Of a DNA stretch of 64,000 nt, positions 17,757 to 25,334 are shown piece by piece. The stretch is from Sulfitobacter sp. W027. Its GTDB lineage: Bacteria > Pseudomonadota > Alphaproteobacteria > Rhodobacterales > Rhodobacteraceae. Numbering within the stretch: the first letter of the stretch is position 1; each line of letters opens with the position of its first letter. Position numbers and translations under genes: made by a program. The stretch is taken from positions 2,047,501 through 2,111,500 of the forward strand of contig NZ_CP083564.1 of the NCBI RefSeq assembly GCF_025143985.1, given 5' to 3'. The notes below the pieces were generated by a model. The model was not told the origin of the DNA, did not search any database, and was given only the letters and a program-made list of their open reading frames with translations.

Positions 17757-18400
17757 TGAAACCACCCCGTTATGCGTTGCCAAAAACCGGGTTCGGCATG
17801 GGGCCGCTGGTGCGTCAGCCCGTTGATGTAAAGCACGAGGTTTATCGGCTCAAAGTCTGACCCGTGGAATATGCCAACCTGCGCGCCCTCACGGTTGAGC
17901 AAATGCACCATCGGGGCTCTATCTTTCCGAGCGCTCACAGAGGCGAAGGCATTCACCGTGTCACCAAGGCGATCAACGTCGGACAGTTGCGCAGCCGTCC
18001 AGTTCTGCTCGGCCGGGACCGCAGGTGCCTTATCGCGCAGGGTGACAAAGACGACCATTTCGCGCATGGCACTGGCATTTAGCGCGGCAAGCGTTTTGCT
18101 GAGTTGTTCCTGCTGCGCGTCACAGGGGCTGCCGCAAGCATCAGGAGCAAAACTAAGCACCGTGATCTTGCCCCTCATTGCGTCCAGAGAGCCCGTGTCG
18201 CCATCTGGTGCCGTCCATTTCACCTCTGGCACCTCTCGCGCCGCAATGGGTTCAAACGCGGCCTCTTTACCCACCATCGCTTGGTTCAGGTTCTCCCCTG
18301 GGTGGTCCGCAAAGGCAGGCGTCACGGTGAACAGCATCGCGGCGCAAATGCGCGCAGCCCGCAACCCGAAGCGGGGTGGTAACAGTAAATTCTGTGTCAA
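17753..18400 (-). CDS. SCO1-like periplasmic thioredoxin-fold protein (CGSPC)
   Basis: A 215-residue exported protein with a signal peptide ending PAFADHP. The thioredoxin-like domain has CGSPC in the position of the SCO1 CxxxC copper/thiol motif (DACGSPCDAQQEQL). The start is TTG at 18400, chosen because it overlaps the stop of the SCO1 gene upstream (TTGA). It is a second, diverged SCO-type protein in tandem with 18397-19044 and may receive copper or electrons from it. Confidence 0.7.
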   Translation of the reverse strand: MTQNLLLPPRFGLRAARICAAMLFTVTPAFADHPGENLNQAMVGKEAAFEPIAAREVPEVKWTAPDGDTGSLDAMRGKITVLSFAPDACGSPCDAQQEQLSKTLAALNASAMREMVVFVTLRDKAPAVPAEQNWTAAQLSDVDRLGDTVNAFASVSARKDRAPMVHLLNREGAQVGIFHGSDFEPINLVLYINGLTHQRPHAEPGFWQRITGWFQ

Positions 18401-19044
18401 TGGTTTCTCTTCTCTTTCGCGATGCGCATAGAAATTTGTTCAGCCATTTCTTCGACCGGCTGCGCGCTTTCGAGAAAGACAGCATCAAACCGACCGTCAG
18501 GGGCCATCAGGTAAATGTGACCCGCATGGGCCATCATGTAGCCGTCCGGCGCGGTCTCGTTCGAGAGTTTCTCATGGTAGACCTTGAAGGCATCCGCTGC
18601 CGCGGCAACCTGCGCTGTGCTGCCCGTCAACCCGATCAATTGCGGATGGAAATTTGCAACATAGTCCTTGAGAACCTCAGGTGTGTCGCGCTCTGGGTCC
18701 ACGGTCACAAACAGCGGGGCGACCTGATCTGCTTCAGATCCAAGCTTGTCCAGCACGCTACCCATATAGGCCAGAGTGGTTGGGCAGATGTCGGGGCAAT
18801 GGGTGAAGCCGAAGAATACAAGCTGCCAACGACCTTTGTAATCGTCCTGCGTGACGGTCTGGCCGTCGTGGTTGATCAACGTGAACTCGGAACGAATATC
18901 TGCGTCGCCGCGATAGACGACCTGATGCGAAGGGATATGGCCGGGGCGCATCATGGCGAAACCTGCAAGGACAACGGCGGCGGCAATCGCGGCGGTCCAA
19001 AGGGCCACGCGAAGCCGACGGTGGGTCGGGGTGATCTTTGTCAT
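18397..19044 (-). CDS. SCO1/SenC copper chaperone
   Basis: A 215-residue membrane-anchored protein: an N-terminal helix (about 12-31), then a thioredoxin-like domain with the copper site FTHCPDICP (Cys83, Cys87) and a downstream conserved His in MAHAGHIYLM. SCO1 loads copper into the CuA centre of cytochrome oxidase or acts as a thiol reductase. Start at 19044 (MTKITPTHRR) rather than 19095, because the extra 17 residues are not family-like. It is followed directly by the second SCO-like gene. Confidence 0.88.
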   Translation of the reverse strand: MTKITPTHRRLRVALWTAAIAAAVVLAGFAMMRPGHIPSHQVVYRGDADIRSEFTLINHDGQTVTQDDYKGRWQLVFFGFTHCPDICPTTLAYMGSVLDKLGSEADQVAPLFVTVDPERDTPEVLKDYVANFHPQLIGLTGSTAQVAAAADAFKVYHEKLSNETAPDGYMMAHAGHIYLMAPDGRFDAVFLESAQPVEEMAEQISMRIAKEKRNH

Positions 19045-19100
19045 AGTCTGTCTTTCAATGGGGTGATCCGCCCGCCCTTTGGACGGGCGAACCAAGAGCG

Positions 19101-19391
19101 TCAGCCTTTTTGATCTTCGGGATGATGTGTTTCCATATGCTCGTTCATGGACTGCATCATCTTGTTGCAGTTCTCCATCATCGGCCCCATCTCAGCCATC
19201 ATCTTCATCATGGGCATCATACCTTCCATGCCCTCCATGCCCTTCATGTCAGCCATGTCGCCTCTCATATGCTGGCTGTCGGTCATTGGCATATCGCCCG
19301 CCTCGGATTTTGCCTCCTGCGCCTGCGCGAGAGAGGCGGCAAACATAAAGCCTGTCAGGGCTGTGGTGGTAAGTTTCACTGTATAAGTCAT
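19101..19391 (-). CDS. Met/His-rich periplasmic protein, probable copper binder
   Basis: A 96-residue exported protein: signal peptide (1-25, ending LAQAQ), then a mature part with about 20 Met residues in MxxM patterns (MKGMEGMEGMMPMMKMM) and a His-rich tail (NEHMETHHPEDQKG). Such sequences bind Cu(I)/Cu(II) in the periplasm. AAGGAA lies 7 nt upstream of the ATG. It lies between the SCO1 pair and the TlpA/DsbE genes on the same strand. Confidence 0.75.
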   Translation of the reverse strand: MTYTVKLTTTALTGFMFAASLAQAQEAKSEAGDMPMTDSQHMRGDMADMKGMEGMEGMMPMMKMMAEMGPMMENCNKMMQSMNEHMETHHPEDQKG

Positions 19392-19413
19392 GTCAGTTCC
19401 TTTTGATTGAGGT

Positions 19414-19632
19414 TCAGTCTGTCGAGGTGTCCGGTTTTGTCACCGGATCGTTTTTGGCGCAGCTTGAGCCGCCGCGCATGCACAGCCCCAAGGCGCACAT
19501 GGCGGCACAAGGGGCGAGGCTAAGAAGCAAGGGCGCAGCCCCCATGGCAGACAGCCACTCCCAATTCAGCGCGGCACCGCCGCCGATGGCGGCAAAGCCC
19601 GTCAGCATGAGGGTTTGTCGCCGCGCGGGCAT
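19414..19632 (-). CDS. Small two-helix membrane protein with Cys pair
   Basis: It encodes 72 residues: two hydrophobic helices (about 7-22 and 30-52), with Cys at LAPCAAMCALGLCM and a Ser/Cys-rich tail, GGSSCAK. Similar small proteins accompany metal-resistance genes. No strong ribosome binding site is visible, so expression may depend on coupling to tlpA 53 bp upstream. A longer out-of-frame ORF covering 19414-20538 is an artefact that only shares this 3' end. Confidence 0.5.
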   Translation of the reverse strand: MPARRQTLMLTGFAAIGGGAALNWEWLSAMGAAPLLLSLAPCAAMCALGLCMRGGSSCAKNDPVTKPDTSTD

Positions 19633-19685
19633 AGGGATCGCAAATGAAGGCCGGTTTGCTTTTGAGAATTGGGACACTGTTAGGT

Positions 19686-20201
19686 TTATCCTTTTGTGAT
19701 GACGCGTTGGATTTGAGAAATGGCCGCCGGGCTGTCCCACGCGGCGGGGCCGACCTTGCGGGCGACCTCGCGGCCTTCGGGGTTGACCAGCAATGTGGTG
19801 GGCAGGCCGACGACGCCAAAGGCCATCATCCCCCGCAACTGGTCTGCCAGATAAAGGTCGAGATGCGTGATGCCGATCTCGGCATAAAAATCGCGCACAA
19901 TGTCGAACCCGCCCTTGTCGATTGAGAGTGCGAGAACGTGGAACTCCGCCCCGCCCAACTGCGCTTGCAACCTGTCGAGGGTGGGCATTTCCTCCCGGCA
20001 GGGCGGGCACCATGTCGCCCAGATGTTGAGCAAAAGCGTCCGACCACGAAAGTCCGCCAAGGTCAGGCTCCGGCCAGCCCCATCCGTGATGGGCGGCGAC
20101 AGCATAGGTAAAGGCTCTTGATGCTCCGCCATCAAGGTCCGCGCCGAGGCAGGCGTGGCCCCAAACGCCAGTGCGCCGCCCAGAAAACCGCGCCGCCTCA
20201 C
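19686..20201 (-). CDS. TlpA-family thiol-disulfide oxidoreductase
   Basis: A 171-residue periplasmic thioredoxin-like protein. The N-terminus (MRRRGFLGGALAFGATPASA) looks like a Tat signal. The active site is WCPPC (about residues 64-68), followed by the family's cis-Pro loop VVGLPTTLLV. GTG at 20201 overlaps the stop of the DsbE-like gene (GTGA). It probably reduces specific periplasmic thiols, such as apo-cytochromes or the SCO copper sites in this block. Confidence 0.88.
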   Translation of the reverse strand: MRRRGFLGGALAFGATPASARTLMAEHQEPLPMLSPPITDGAGRSLTLADFRGRTLLLNIWATWCPPCREEMPTLDRLQAQLGGAEFHVLALSIDKGGFDIVRDFYAEIGITHLDLYLADQLRGMMAFGVVGLPTTLLVNPEGREVARKVGPAAWDSPAAISQIQRVITKG

Positions 20202-20776
20202 GCCCCCTGCTCCTGTTGCAGACGACGCACCACCGGAAGAATGTCGTTCTCCAAAGACTGCCGGTCAAATGGACCGACATGTTTGTAAGCGATGCGCCCT
20301 TCGGCATCGACAACAAAGGTTTCAGGCACGCCATAGACGCCCCAGTCGATCGAGGTCCGCCCAGAGCTATCGGCGCCGATCCGGTGATAGGGGTCGCCAA
20401 GCTCAGCGAGGAATCTTCGGGCGGCAGCGGGCTTGTCCTTGAGGTTGATACCGTGGATCGGCACGCTTTTCGTTTGAGCCAGCTCCACCAACAGCGGCAT
20501 TTCGACCCGGCACGGCACACACCAGGAAGCCCAGACATTCACCAGTGAAACTTCGCCGCGCAGATCTGCCGCAGACAAACCGTTCTCGCGTCCGTCGATG
20601 GGTGGCAGATCAAACTCCGGGATGTCCCGGCCAATCATTGTGCTGGGAAGGCTGCCTTCATTGTTGAACAGCCCCCACAGGAAGGCCATTGCAATTGCCG
20701 CGAAGACTGTCGCAGGAAGTGCGGCGATTAGCACCGACCATCGCGGCTTGTGGAGATTTCGCTCTATGCCACTCAT
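20198..20776 (-). CDS. DsbE/CcmG-type thiol-disulfide interchange protein
   Basis: It encodes 192 residues: an N-terminal membrane anchor (about 15-35), then a thioredoxin domain with WASWCVPC and the cis-Pro loop VYGVPETFVV. CcmG reduces the haem-binding Cys pair of apo-cytochrome c. Start at 20776 (MSGIERNL), preceded by GGAGGG and overlapping the upstream stop (ATGA). This is a second copy outside a ccm operon, so it is more likely devoted to the cytochromes in this block. Confidence 0.85.
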   Translation of the reverse strand: MSGIERNLHKPRWSVLIAALPATVFAAIAMAFLWGLFNNEGSLPSTMIGRDIPEFDLPPIDGRENGLSAADLRGEVSLVNVWASWCVPCRVEMPLLVELAQTKSVPIHGINLKDKPAAARRFLAELGDPYHRIGADSSGRTSIDWGVYGVPETFVVDAEGRIAYKHVGPFDRQSLENDILPVVRRLQQEQGA

Positions 20777-21249
20777 GATCCCTCCTCGCTTCTGGAGGTG
20801 ATCTCGGCTTGATAGTCGCGTTCCCGCTCGGGCCAAGTGCTCTTGATATAGCCGAGGATCGACGTAATTTCGCCATCGCTCAAAATGCCATCAAACACCG
20901 GCATGTCGCTTTCATAACCGGGCACAACCGAGGCCAGCCCGTTCTTGGTAATGTCGAAAAGCTGCTGATCCGCGTGGTGCCATGTATGACCCGTTTCATC
21001 ATGCGGCGGTGCGGGCATGCGGCCATTGTCGAGCCGCCTGCGCCAGTCCGGTTGGCCCTCGAGGTCTGTGCCGTGGCAGGAGGCGCAGTTCTCCGCATAG
21101 AGTTCAGCGCCCTGGTCTATCATCTCCGCATCCACAGGCATGCCAAGCACGGCCAGCGCCGGGGGACTTTCTTCCTTTCCCCCAGCCCAGACAGCGACTG
21201 TCGCCGCCCCTGCAATGCCGATAGCGGCGCTCATAACCATCCGGTTCAT
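20773..21249 (-). CDS. Mono-haem cytochrome c
   Basis: A 158-residue exported class I-like cytochrome c. It has an N-terminal signal or anchor (about 5-23), the haem site CASCH in AENCASCHGTDLEG, and a likely Met axial ligand in ESDMPVFDG. Overlaps on both sides (ATGA at 21249 and 20776) place it firmly in the operon. It probably shuttles electrons in the periplasm. Confidence 0.85.
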   Translation of the reverse strand: MNRMVMSAAIGIAGAATVAVWAGGKEESPPALAVLGMPVDAEMIDQGAELYAENCASCHGTDLEGQPDWRRRLDNGRMPAPPHDETGHTWHHADQQLFDITKNGLASVVPGYESDMPVFDGILSDGEITSILGYIKSTWPERERDYQAEITSRSEEGS

Positions 21250-21392
21250 GCGGGCCGCCGCAGGTATTTGATTAAGGCCAGCACACCCAGCACCAGCACC
21301 GCCAGCACCAAGAGGAACAACAAGCCACAGCCAATCATCATTGCGACGGACATCGGCCCGTTCATCATAGTTCCGTTCATCATGCCCATCAT
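21246..21392 (-). CDS. 48-residue Met-rich membrane peptide
   Basis: It reads MMGMMNGTMMNGPMSV, then one long hydrophobic helix and a basic end, KYLRRPA. GAGGA sits about 5 nt upstream of the ATG at 21392. It matches the design of the 39-residue peptide at 16772-16891, so the block holds two related micro-proteins. The role is probably copper-linked, judging from Met richness and neighbours only. Confidence 0.65.
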   Translation of the reverse strand: MMGMMNGTMMNGPMSVAMMIGCGLLFLLVLAVLVLGVLALIKYLRRPA

Positions 21393-21399
21393 TCTATCC

Positions 21400-21894
21400 T
21401 CATTCATTTGAATACACGGCCACGCCGTCCTTGCCGAAAGCATAGGTCTTGAGCGTGCCGCTCTTGCCTGCCATGCCGGGCGCGTTCTGGGGCATACCCG
21501 GCAGGGTGATGCCGGTGATCTCGGGGCGCTCGGATGTTAGACGCTGAATGATCTCAACGGGCACCAGACCGCTGACGTAGTAGCCATCGACCTCGGCAAG
21601 GTGGCACCCCAGCCCCTGTTCCGGCACGCCGACCTCGACCGAGCGTTTGTCGAAATCCCGGTCGTCGATGCGGGTCACGTGATAGCCGTTCTCTTCGGCA
21701 TAGTCGGCATAGGCGTCGCAGCAGCCACAGGACGGATCGCGCCAGATGGTCATTTGGCGATCTGCCGGGACGGTGATTGCTGTGGTTTCCGCGAGAGGCG
21801 TTTTGTCGCTTTCAGCCATGCCGAAGGTGGCAAAGCCGATGATACCGGCAGCGGCTACGGCTGCGGCCGCGCCGAAGGTGTATTTCCTGTTCAT
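21400..21894 (-). CDS. DUF411 metal-related periplasmic protein
   Basis: A 164-residue exported protein with an N-terminal helix (about 7-26) and the DUF411 signature: IWRDPSCGCCDAYADY, then GLGCHLAEVDGYYVSGLVP and ALPGMP-like GITLPGMPQNAPGM near the end. DUF411 proteins recur in copper/silver resistance loci; the biochemical role is not established. The ATG at 21894 overlaps the upstream stop (ATGA). Confidence 0.88.
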   Translation of the reverse strand: MNRKYTFGAAAAVAAAGIIGFATFGMAESDKTPLAETTAITVPADRQMTIWRDPSCGCCDAYADYAEENGYHVTRIDDRDFDKRSVEVGVPEQGLGCHLAEVDGYYVSGLVPVEIIQRLTSERPEITGITLPGMPQNAPGMAGKSGTLKTYAFGKDGVAVYSNE

Positions 21895-22838
21895 GTCTGA
21901 TCTCCTTGAAGGATGTTAAGAGGTTCAAAGGTCATGCCGCCATCGCGGCTGACGCAAAGAATGCTGTTGCGGACGGCAGCAAGGTGCTGAGGGTCGACAG
22001 GATCGACAGCCAGCGCGTCGATCTTTCCCGCCGCTGCGCGCGTCCAATTCACGCCAGCATCTGTCGACGTCCAAAGGCCGCTTTCCAGCCCGGCATAGAG
22101 CCGTTCAGACGCTTTGGGCGACAGCGCGAGATGGCGGACAGGCTGTCCCTCAGGCAAGGGTTTGGCAGGCGGCGGCGTTTTGCCCGCAGCCAGCGCATCC
22201 ATTGCGTCGCCCGCGGTCACATCTTGCCAGCGGCAAAAGCAATCCGGCACGCGGGTCAGCCCGGCGTCGGTCCCGGCATAGAGCCAGATGCCGCCCATGC
22301 CAGTCGGATTGCCCACTGAGACGAGCGTCAACACCTCGCGTTCGGCCCCGTTAAGATAAGGCCGGTCCATGACGAATTCCCAGCTTTCGCCCGCGTCTTG
22401 GCTGCGCCATAGCCCGTCATCCGCAAGGGCGGCATAAAGCATATCTGGCTCAAGCGCGGCTTGGGTGAGCGCGGTGACGCGGGTTGCAGGCAGGCCCGCG
22501 CTGGCGTCAGCCCAAGTGCGCCCCCCGTCCCGGCTGCGTATGAGGCCCACGGGATCAACCGCCGCGAACAAAGTGCCCGGCGTCTCGGGATGGCTGGCGA
22601 TTTTGGTGATTGATCGCTCCAGCGGCAAATGCTGGATGTCGTTCGAAGATGACACGCGCCACAGCGCGCCCCTCGAGGCCGCGGCAAGTGCATCGCCGTC
22701 ATAACCAAGGGCGCGGATCGACGTGCCCTTGGTGATTGCAAGGGAGGGATGAGGTAGGATCAGCGTAGCAACGACTGCGGCAAGCCCGCCGGACAGCACA
22801 TGCCTGCGCGACTTCTCGTGCGGAGGATGAGTAGACAT
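21891..22838 (-). CDS. Tat-exported beta-propeller (BNR/YCF48-like) protein
   Basis: A 315-residue protein with a twin-arginine signal (KSRRHVLSGG) and repeated blades of the SxDGGxTW type: RSRDGGRTW, RSQDAGESW, TSTDAGVNW and VSRDGGMTF. This is the BNR/sialidase-like propeller fold, without sialidase catalytic residues that I can identify. Start at 22838 chosen because the 21 preceding residues are not family-like. It is the first gene of the minus-strand run to 19414. Its substrate is unknown; propellers in such loci may act as assembly or sensing factors. Confidence 0.75.
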   Translation of the reverse strand: MSTHPPHEKSRRHVLSGGLAAVVATLILPHPSLAITKGTSIRALGYDGDALAAASRGALWRVSSSNDIQHLPLERSITKIASHPETPGTLFAAVDPVGLIRSRDGGRTWADASAGLPATRVTALTQAALEPDMLYAALADDGLWRSQDAGESWEFVMDRPYLNGAEREVLTLVSVGNPTGMGGIWLYAGTDAGLTRVPDCFCRWQDVTAGDAMDALAAGKTPPPAKPLPEGQPVRHLALSPKASERLYAGLESGLWTSTDAGVNWTRAAAGKIDALAVDPVDPQHLAAVRNSILCVSRDGGMTFEPLNILQGDQT

Positions 22839-22936
22839 AAAGGTCGTTCCCGAAAGTGACGGATAAGGTCGAGCGCGTTGCTGCGCACTGGCAGCAAGCA
22901 TCGCGAGACCGGGCCGTCACCCTTCGGTGCGGCCGG

Positions 22937-23284
22937 TCAACTTAGGGAGGTGGTTCGCGGCGGGAAAGGGTCAGACCCGGGATCGACCCCGGTGAGGTCA
23001 AGATCGCCCGGCACAGGCAAAGAGAAGCGCTGCACGCTTTCGGGTTGGGACTGAAGCATCTGCGACATCACGAAAACGGGTGCCGTGCAATCAATGTCAC
23101 ACACCACCTCGCCCTGATCTTCTTGCAAACAAGCAGTGCAATCTCCGCCCTCTTCCATCGTCGCGGATGAGGTCAAACCAGACATCTGCATAGACATGTT
23201 CGCCGTCGCCAAGTCATGCGCCAAGATGCCCGTCAAAAGAGCGAGCGAGAGGCAGAATGTGGCAAGGCGAAGCAGGATGCGCAT
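22937..23284 (-). CDS. Small secreted Cys-rich protein (DUF2946-like)
   Basis: A 115-residue protein with a signal peptide (about 1-28), a Met-rich stretch (ANMSMQMSG) and four Cys residues in CTACLQEDQGEVVCDIDC. The arrangement resembles DUF2946-type proteins near copper genes. The ribosome binding site is weak. It lies 98 bp upstream of the propeller gene, on the same strand, and may head the operon. Confidence 0.5.
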   Translation of the reverse strand: MRILLRLATFCLSLALLTGILAHDLATANMSMQMSGLTSSATMEEGGDCTACLQEDQGEVVCDIDCTAPVFVMSQMLQSQPESVQRFSLPVPGDLDLTGVDPGSDPFPPRTTSLS

Positions 23285-23475
23285 GGCAGAGATATAGGAA
23301 CCCGATGCGTCGCTGTCGATCCCCCGTCAAAAAATGGGGTGAGCGAAACGTCGCACGTTCCCAGATCGGTAAGACACGCGCCCAAATGGACGTCGCGGAC
23401 TGAAAATAGCGTCCGCTTTCGAGGTCGCGGGAGTTTGTCTTGCGCCCGCAGCGAATGTCGGCCTTCCGCCGATTC

Positions 23476-24999
23476 TGTGGAAAAACAGCGTGTTGCTTTC
23501 GCAGAAGCTGCGCTTTGAAGAGCGCGCGAGCGCCTTTCCTATCAGGCTTTGCGCGTTTGCTGCGGTGCAGGAAAAATCTTAGCCAGTTTGCGGAGGTTTT
23601 GGGCGGTGGCGGCGAGGAGGAATTCGTCATTTGCACCGCATGGGCCGCGTAATCGCAGTCGTCCCAGCCCGAGAATGCGTTTGAGGTGGGCAAAGAGCAT
23701 TTCGACCTTTTTCCTGAGCTTCATCGCAATCTGATATTCTTCAGTTTTGGCCAAATCTCTGGCAACCTGACGCGCGTCTTCGTGCTCCTCGCGGGTGATC
23801 TTGCGCGCCTCAGCGTTGGGGCAGCATTTTTGCTTGGACGGGCAGACCTGGCAGACTTCTTTCAAGGCGCGATAGCGCGCGGTGCCCTTGCCCGTCGGCC
23901 CCCGGCTTGGATCACAGTAATTCCGGCGGAACTGTTTGAGCGCGTGGCCCTCGGGGCAGATGTATTGGTCGTTCTGCGCATCCCAGTCAAAATCTGTGCG
24001 TGTCCAGGTCCCATCGGGGCGTCCGGCCTTGTCGATCACAGGGATGTAAGGATCGATCTTGCGTTCCACGAGCCAGCCGAGCATGGGGCCTGAACCATAG
24101 GCTGTGTCGGCGATCATCCAGTCGGGGACCAGGCCGAACTTGGCTTTCACCCGTGTAAGCATGGTCTGGGTCGATCCAACCTCGGCTTGTCGGATCGAAC
24201 GGGTGCCTTCAACGTCCAATATGACACCGTGATCCGTGTCTATCAGGTAGTTATCGGAATAGCTGAAGAATGCTGGACCCTTACGCGCCGCCGTCCATTG
24301 GCTGGCGGGATCAGAATGCGAGGTGAACTTGGGCTGCACCTCGCTGGCCGCGCCAAATGCAGCCTTATCCAGCGTGTCGAGATACTCGCGCACGGCGCGG
24401 GGCGCATCAGCCGGATCAATGTGCGTTGCGTCCCAGTCTTCCTTCGGCGTGGAGTTCTGCTTGTTCGCATCGGCTTCGATCAGGCTGGCGTCAATCGCCA
24501 TTCGCTGGCCGCTGACCAGACCTTCGGCGATGCAGCGCGCGACAGTCGTCTCAAATAGGTGGCGCAGCAGTTCGCTGCCGCGAAAACGCCCATGCCGGTT
24601 CTTGGAAAACGTCGAGTGATCCGGGACCCGGTCGCTCAGATCGAGGCGGCAGAACCAGCGATACGCGAGGTTCAGATGCACCTCTTCGCAGAGCCGTCGC
24701 TCAGAGCGAATGCCGAAGCAATAGCCGACCAGCAACATCCGGATCAGCAGCTCGGGATCGACCGACGGGCGGCCGGTATGGCTGTAGAAATCCGCAAGGT
24801 GGGCGCGGATGCTGCTCAGGTCGACGAACCGATCAATGGATCGAAGCAGGTGATCTTGGGGAACATGATCCTCCAGCGAGAACTCGTAGAACAGCGCCGG
24901 TTGCGCCTCCTGTCGTGGTCCCATCATCGCCAATACTCCCCCCGAATAAAGGGATTGAATCAGCAGTTCAGGCCGCGATCAAGTAAGAGTTTTTCAACA
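23476..24999. mobile_element. IS1182-family insertion sequence
   Basis: One transposase gene fills the element. Imperfect 11-bp ends point inward: TGTGGAAAAAC at 23476-23486 and, on the other strand, TGTTGAAAAAC at 24999-24989. The exact termini may lie a few bases further out, and I could not confirm a target duplication. Confidence 0.6.
23542..24927 (-). CDS. IS1182-family transposase
   Basis: A 461-residue DDE transposase. The N-terminal domain includes HVPQDHLLRSIDRFVDL and GRPSVDPELLIRMLLVGY. The catalytic region has AIDASLIEADAN and MIADTAYGSG (first and second acidic residues), then a Cys-rich insertion (CQVCPSKQKCC) and a C-terminal KKVEMLFAHLKRILGL carrying the final Glu. It looks intact. 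I prefer ATG at 24927 (MMGPRQEAQP) over the upstream TTG. Confidence 0.92.
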   Translation of the reverse strand: MMGPRQEAQPALFYEFSLEDHVPQDHLLRSIDRFVDLSSIRAHLADFYSHTGRPSVDPELLIRMLLVGYCFGIRSERRLCEEVHLNLAYRWFCRLDLSDRVPDHSTFSKNRHGRFRGSELLRHLFETTVARCIAEGLVSGQRMAIDASLIEADANKQNSTPKEDWDATHIDPADAPRAVREYLDTLDKAAFGAASEVQPKFTSHSDPASQWTAARKGPAFFSYSDNYLIDTDHGVILDVEGTRSIRQAEVGSTQTMLTRVKAKFGLVPDWMIADTAYGSGPMLGWLVERKIDPYIPVIDKAGRPDGTWTRTDFDWDAQNDQYICPEGHALKQFRRNYCDPSRGPTGKGTARYRALKEVCQVCPSKQKCCPNAEARKITREEHEDARQVARDLAKTEEYQIAMKLRKKVEMLFAHLKRILGLGRLRLRGPCGANDEFLLAATAQNLRKLAKIFPAPQQTRKA

Positions 25000-25129
25000 A
25001 AATACGCCGTTGGTATCCACCAACACGAACGGGCCAGATCGGCTATTGAGCCTTTCTCGCGCTTTTGTTGGCTCTAGAAAGATGTCTGACGCTGAGGGGT
25101 ATCAGAGTATCAGCCCTCGCCACGACAGC
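25000..25129. other. Short non-coding stretch between the IS and a recombinase remnant
   Basis: No gene or clear motif is visible here. Confidence 0.4.
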
Positions 25130-25321
25130 TTAGCCCAAAATTGCGCGAGCACGCAGGTCGACCAGAGAACTGGATGGCATCGCAGTTAGTAGGGCTTCGG
25201 CCTCTGGAAGGCTTAGGTAATCCTTTTTCTTACTTCGCTGCAAACGAGCTAGATCAATAATAGTCGTCTGCTTGCTGTGCGGGAGGCACAATCTGTTCGC
25301 CCGCCATCCCTCGCGAGGCTA
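25130..25321 (-). pseudogene. Fragment of a tyrosine recombinase
   Basis: A minus-strand frame (25321 to the stop at 25130-25132) includes KKKDYLSLPEAEALLTAMP and LVDLRARAILG. These match the start of a phage-integrase catalytic domain, just before the usual 'LLYxTGLRxSE' motif, which is missing. There is no start codon and the catalytic residues are gone. It lies directly downstream of an intact recombinase gene and probably marks an earlier integration. Confidence 0.4.
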
Positions 25322-25334
25322 AGGGGCTTCCAAA

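Noticed and set aside
19414..20538. A 374-codon ORF on the minus strand
   Set aside because: It runs out of frame through the DsbE-like and TlpA-like genes; only its last 72 codons (from 19632) are plausible as a protein.
23214..23693. A 159-codon minus-strand ORF at the IS left end
   Set aside because: It overlaps the transposase 3' end in another frame and has no recognisable motif.
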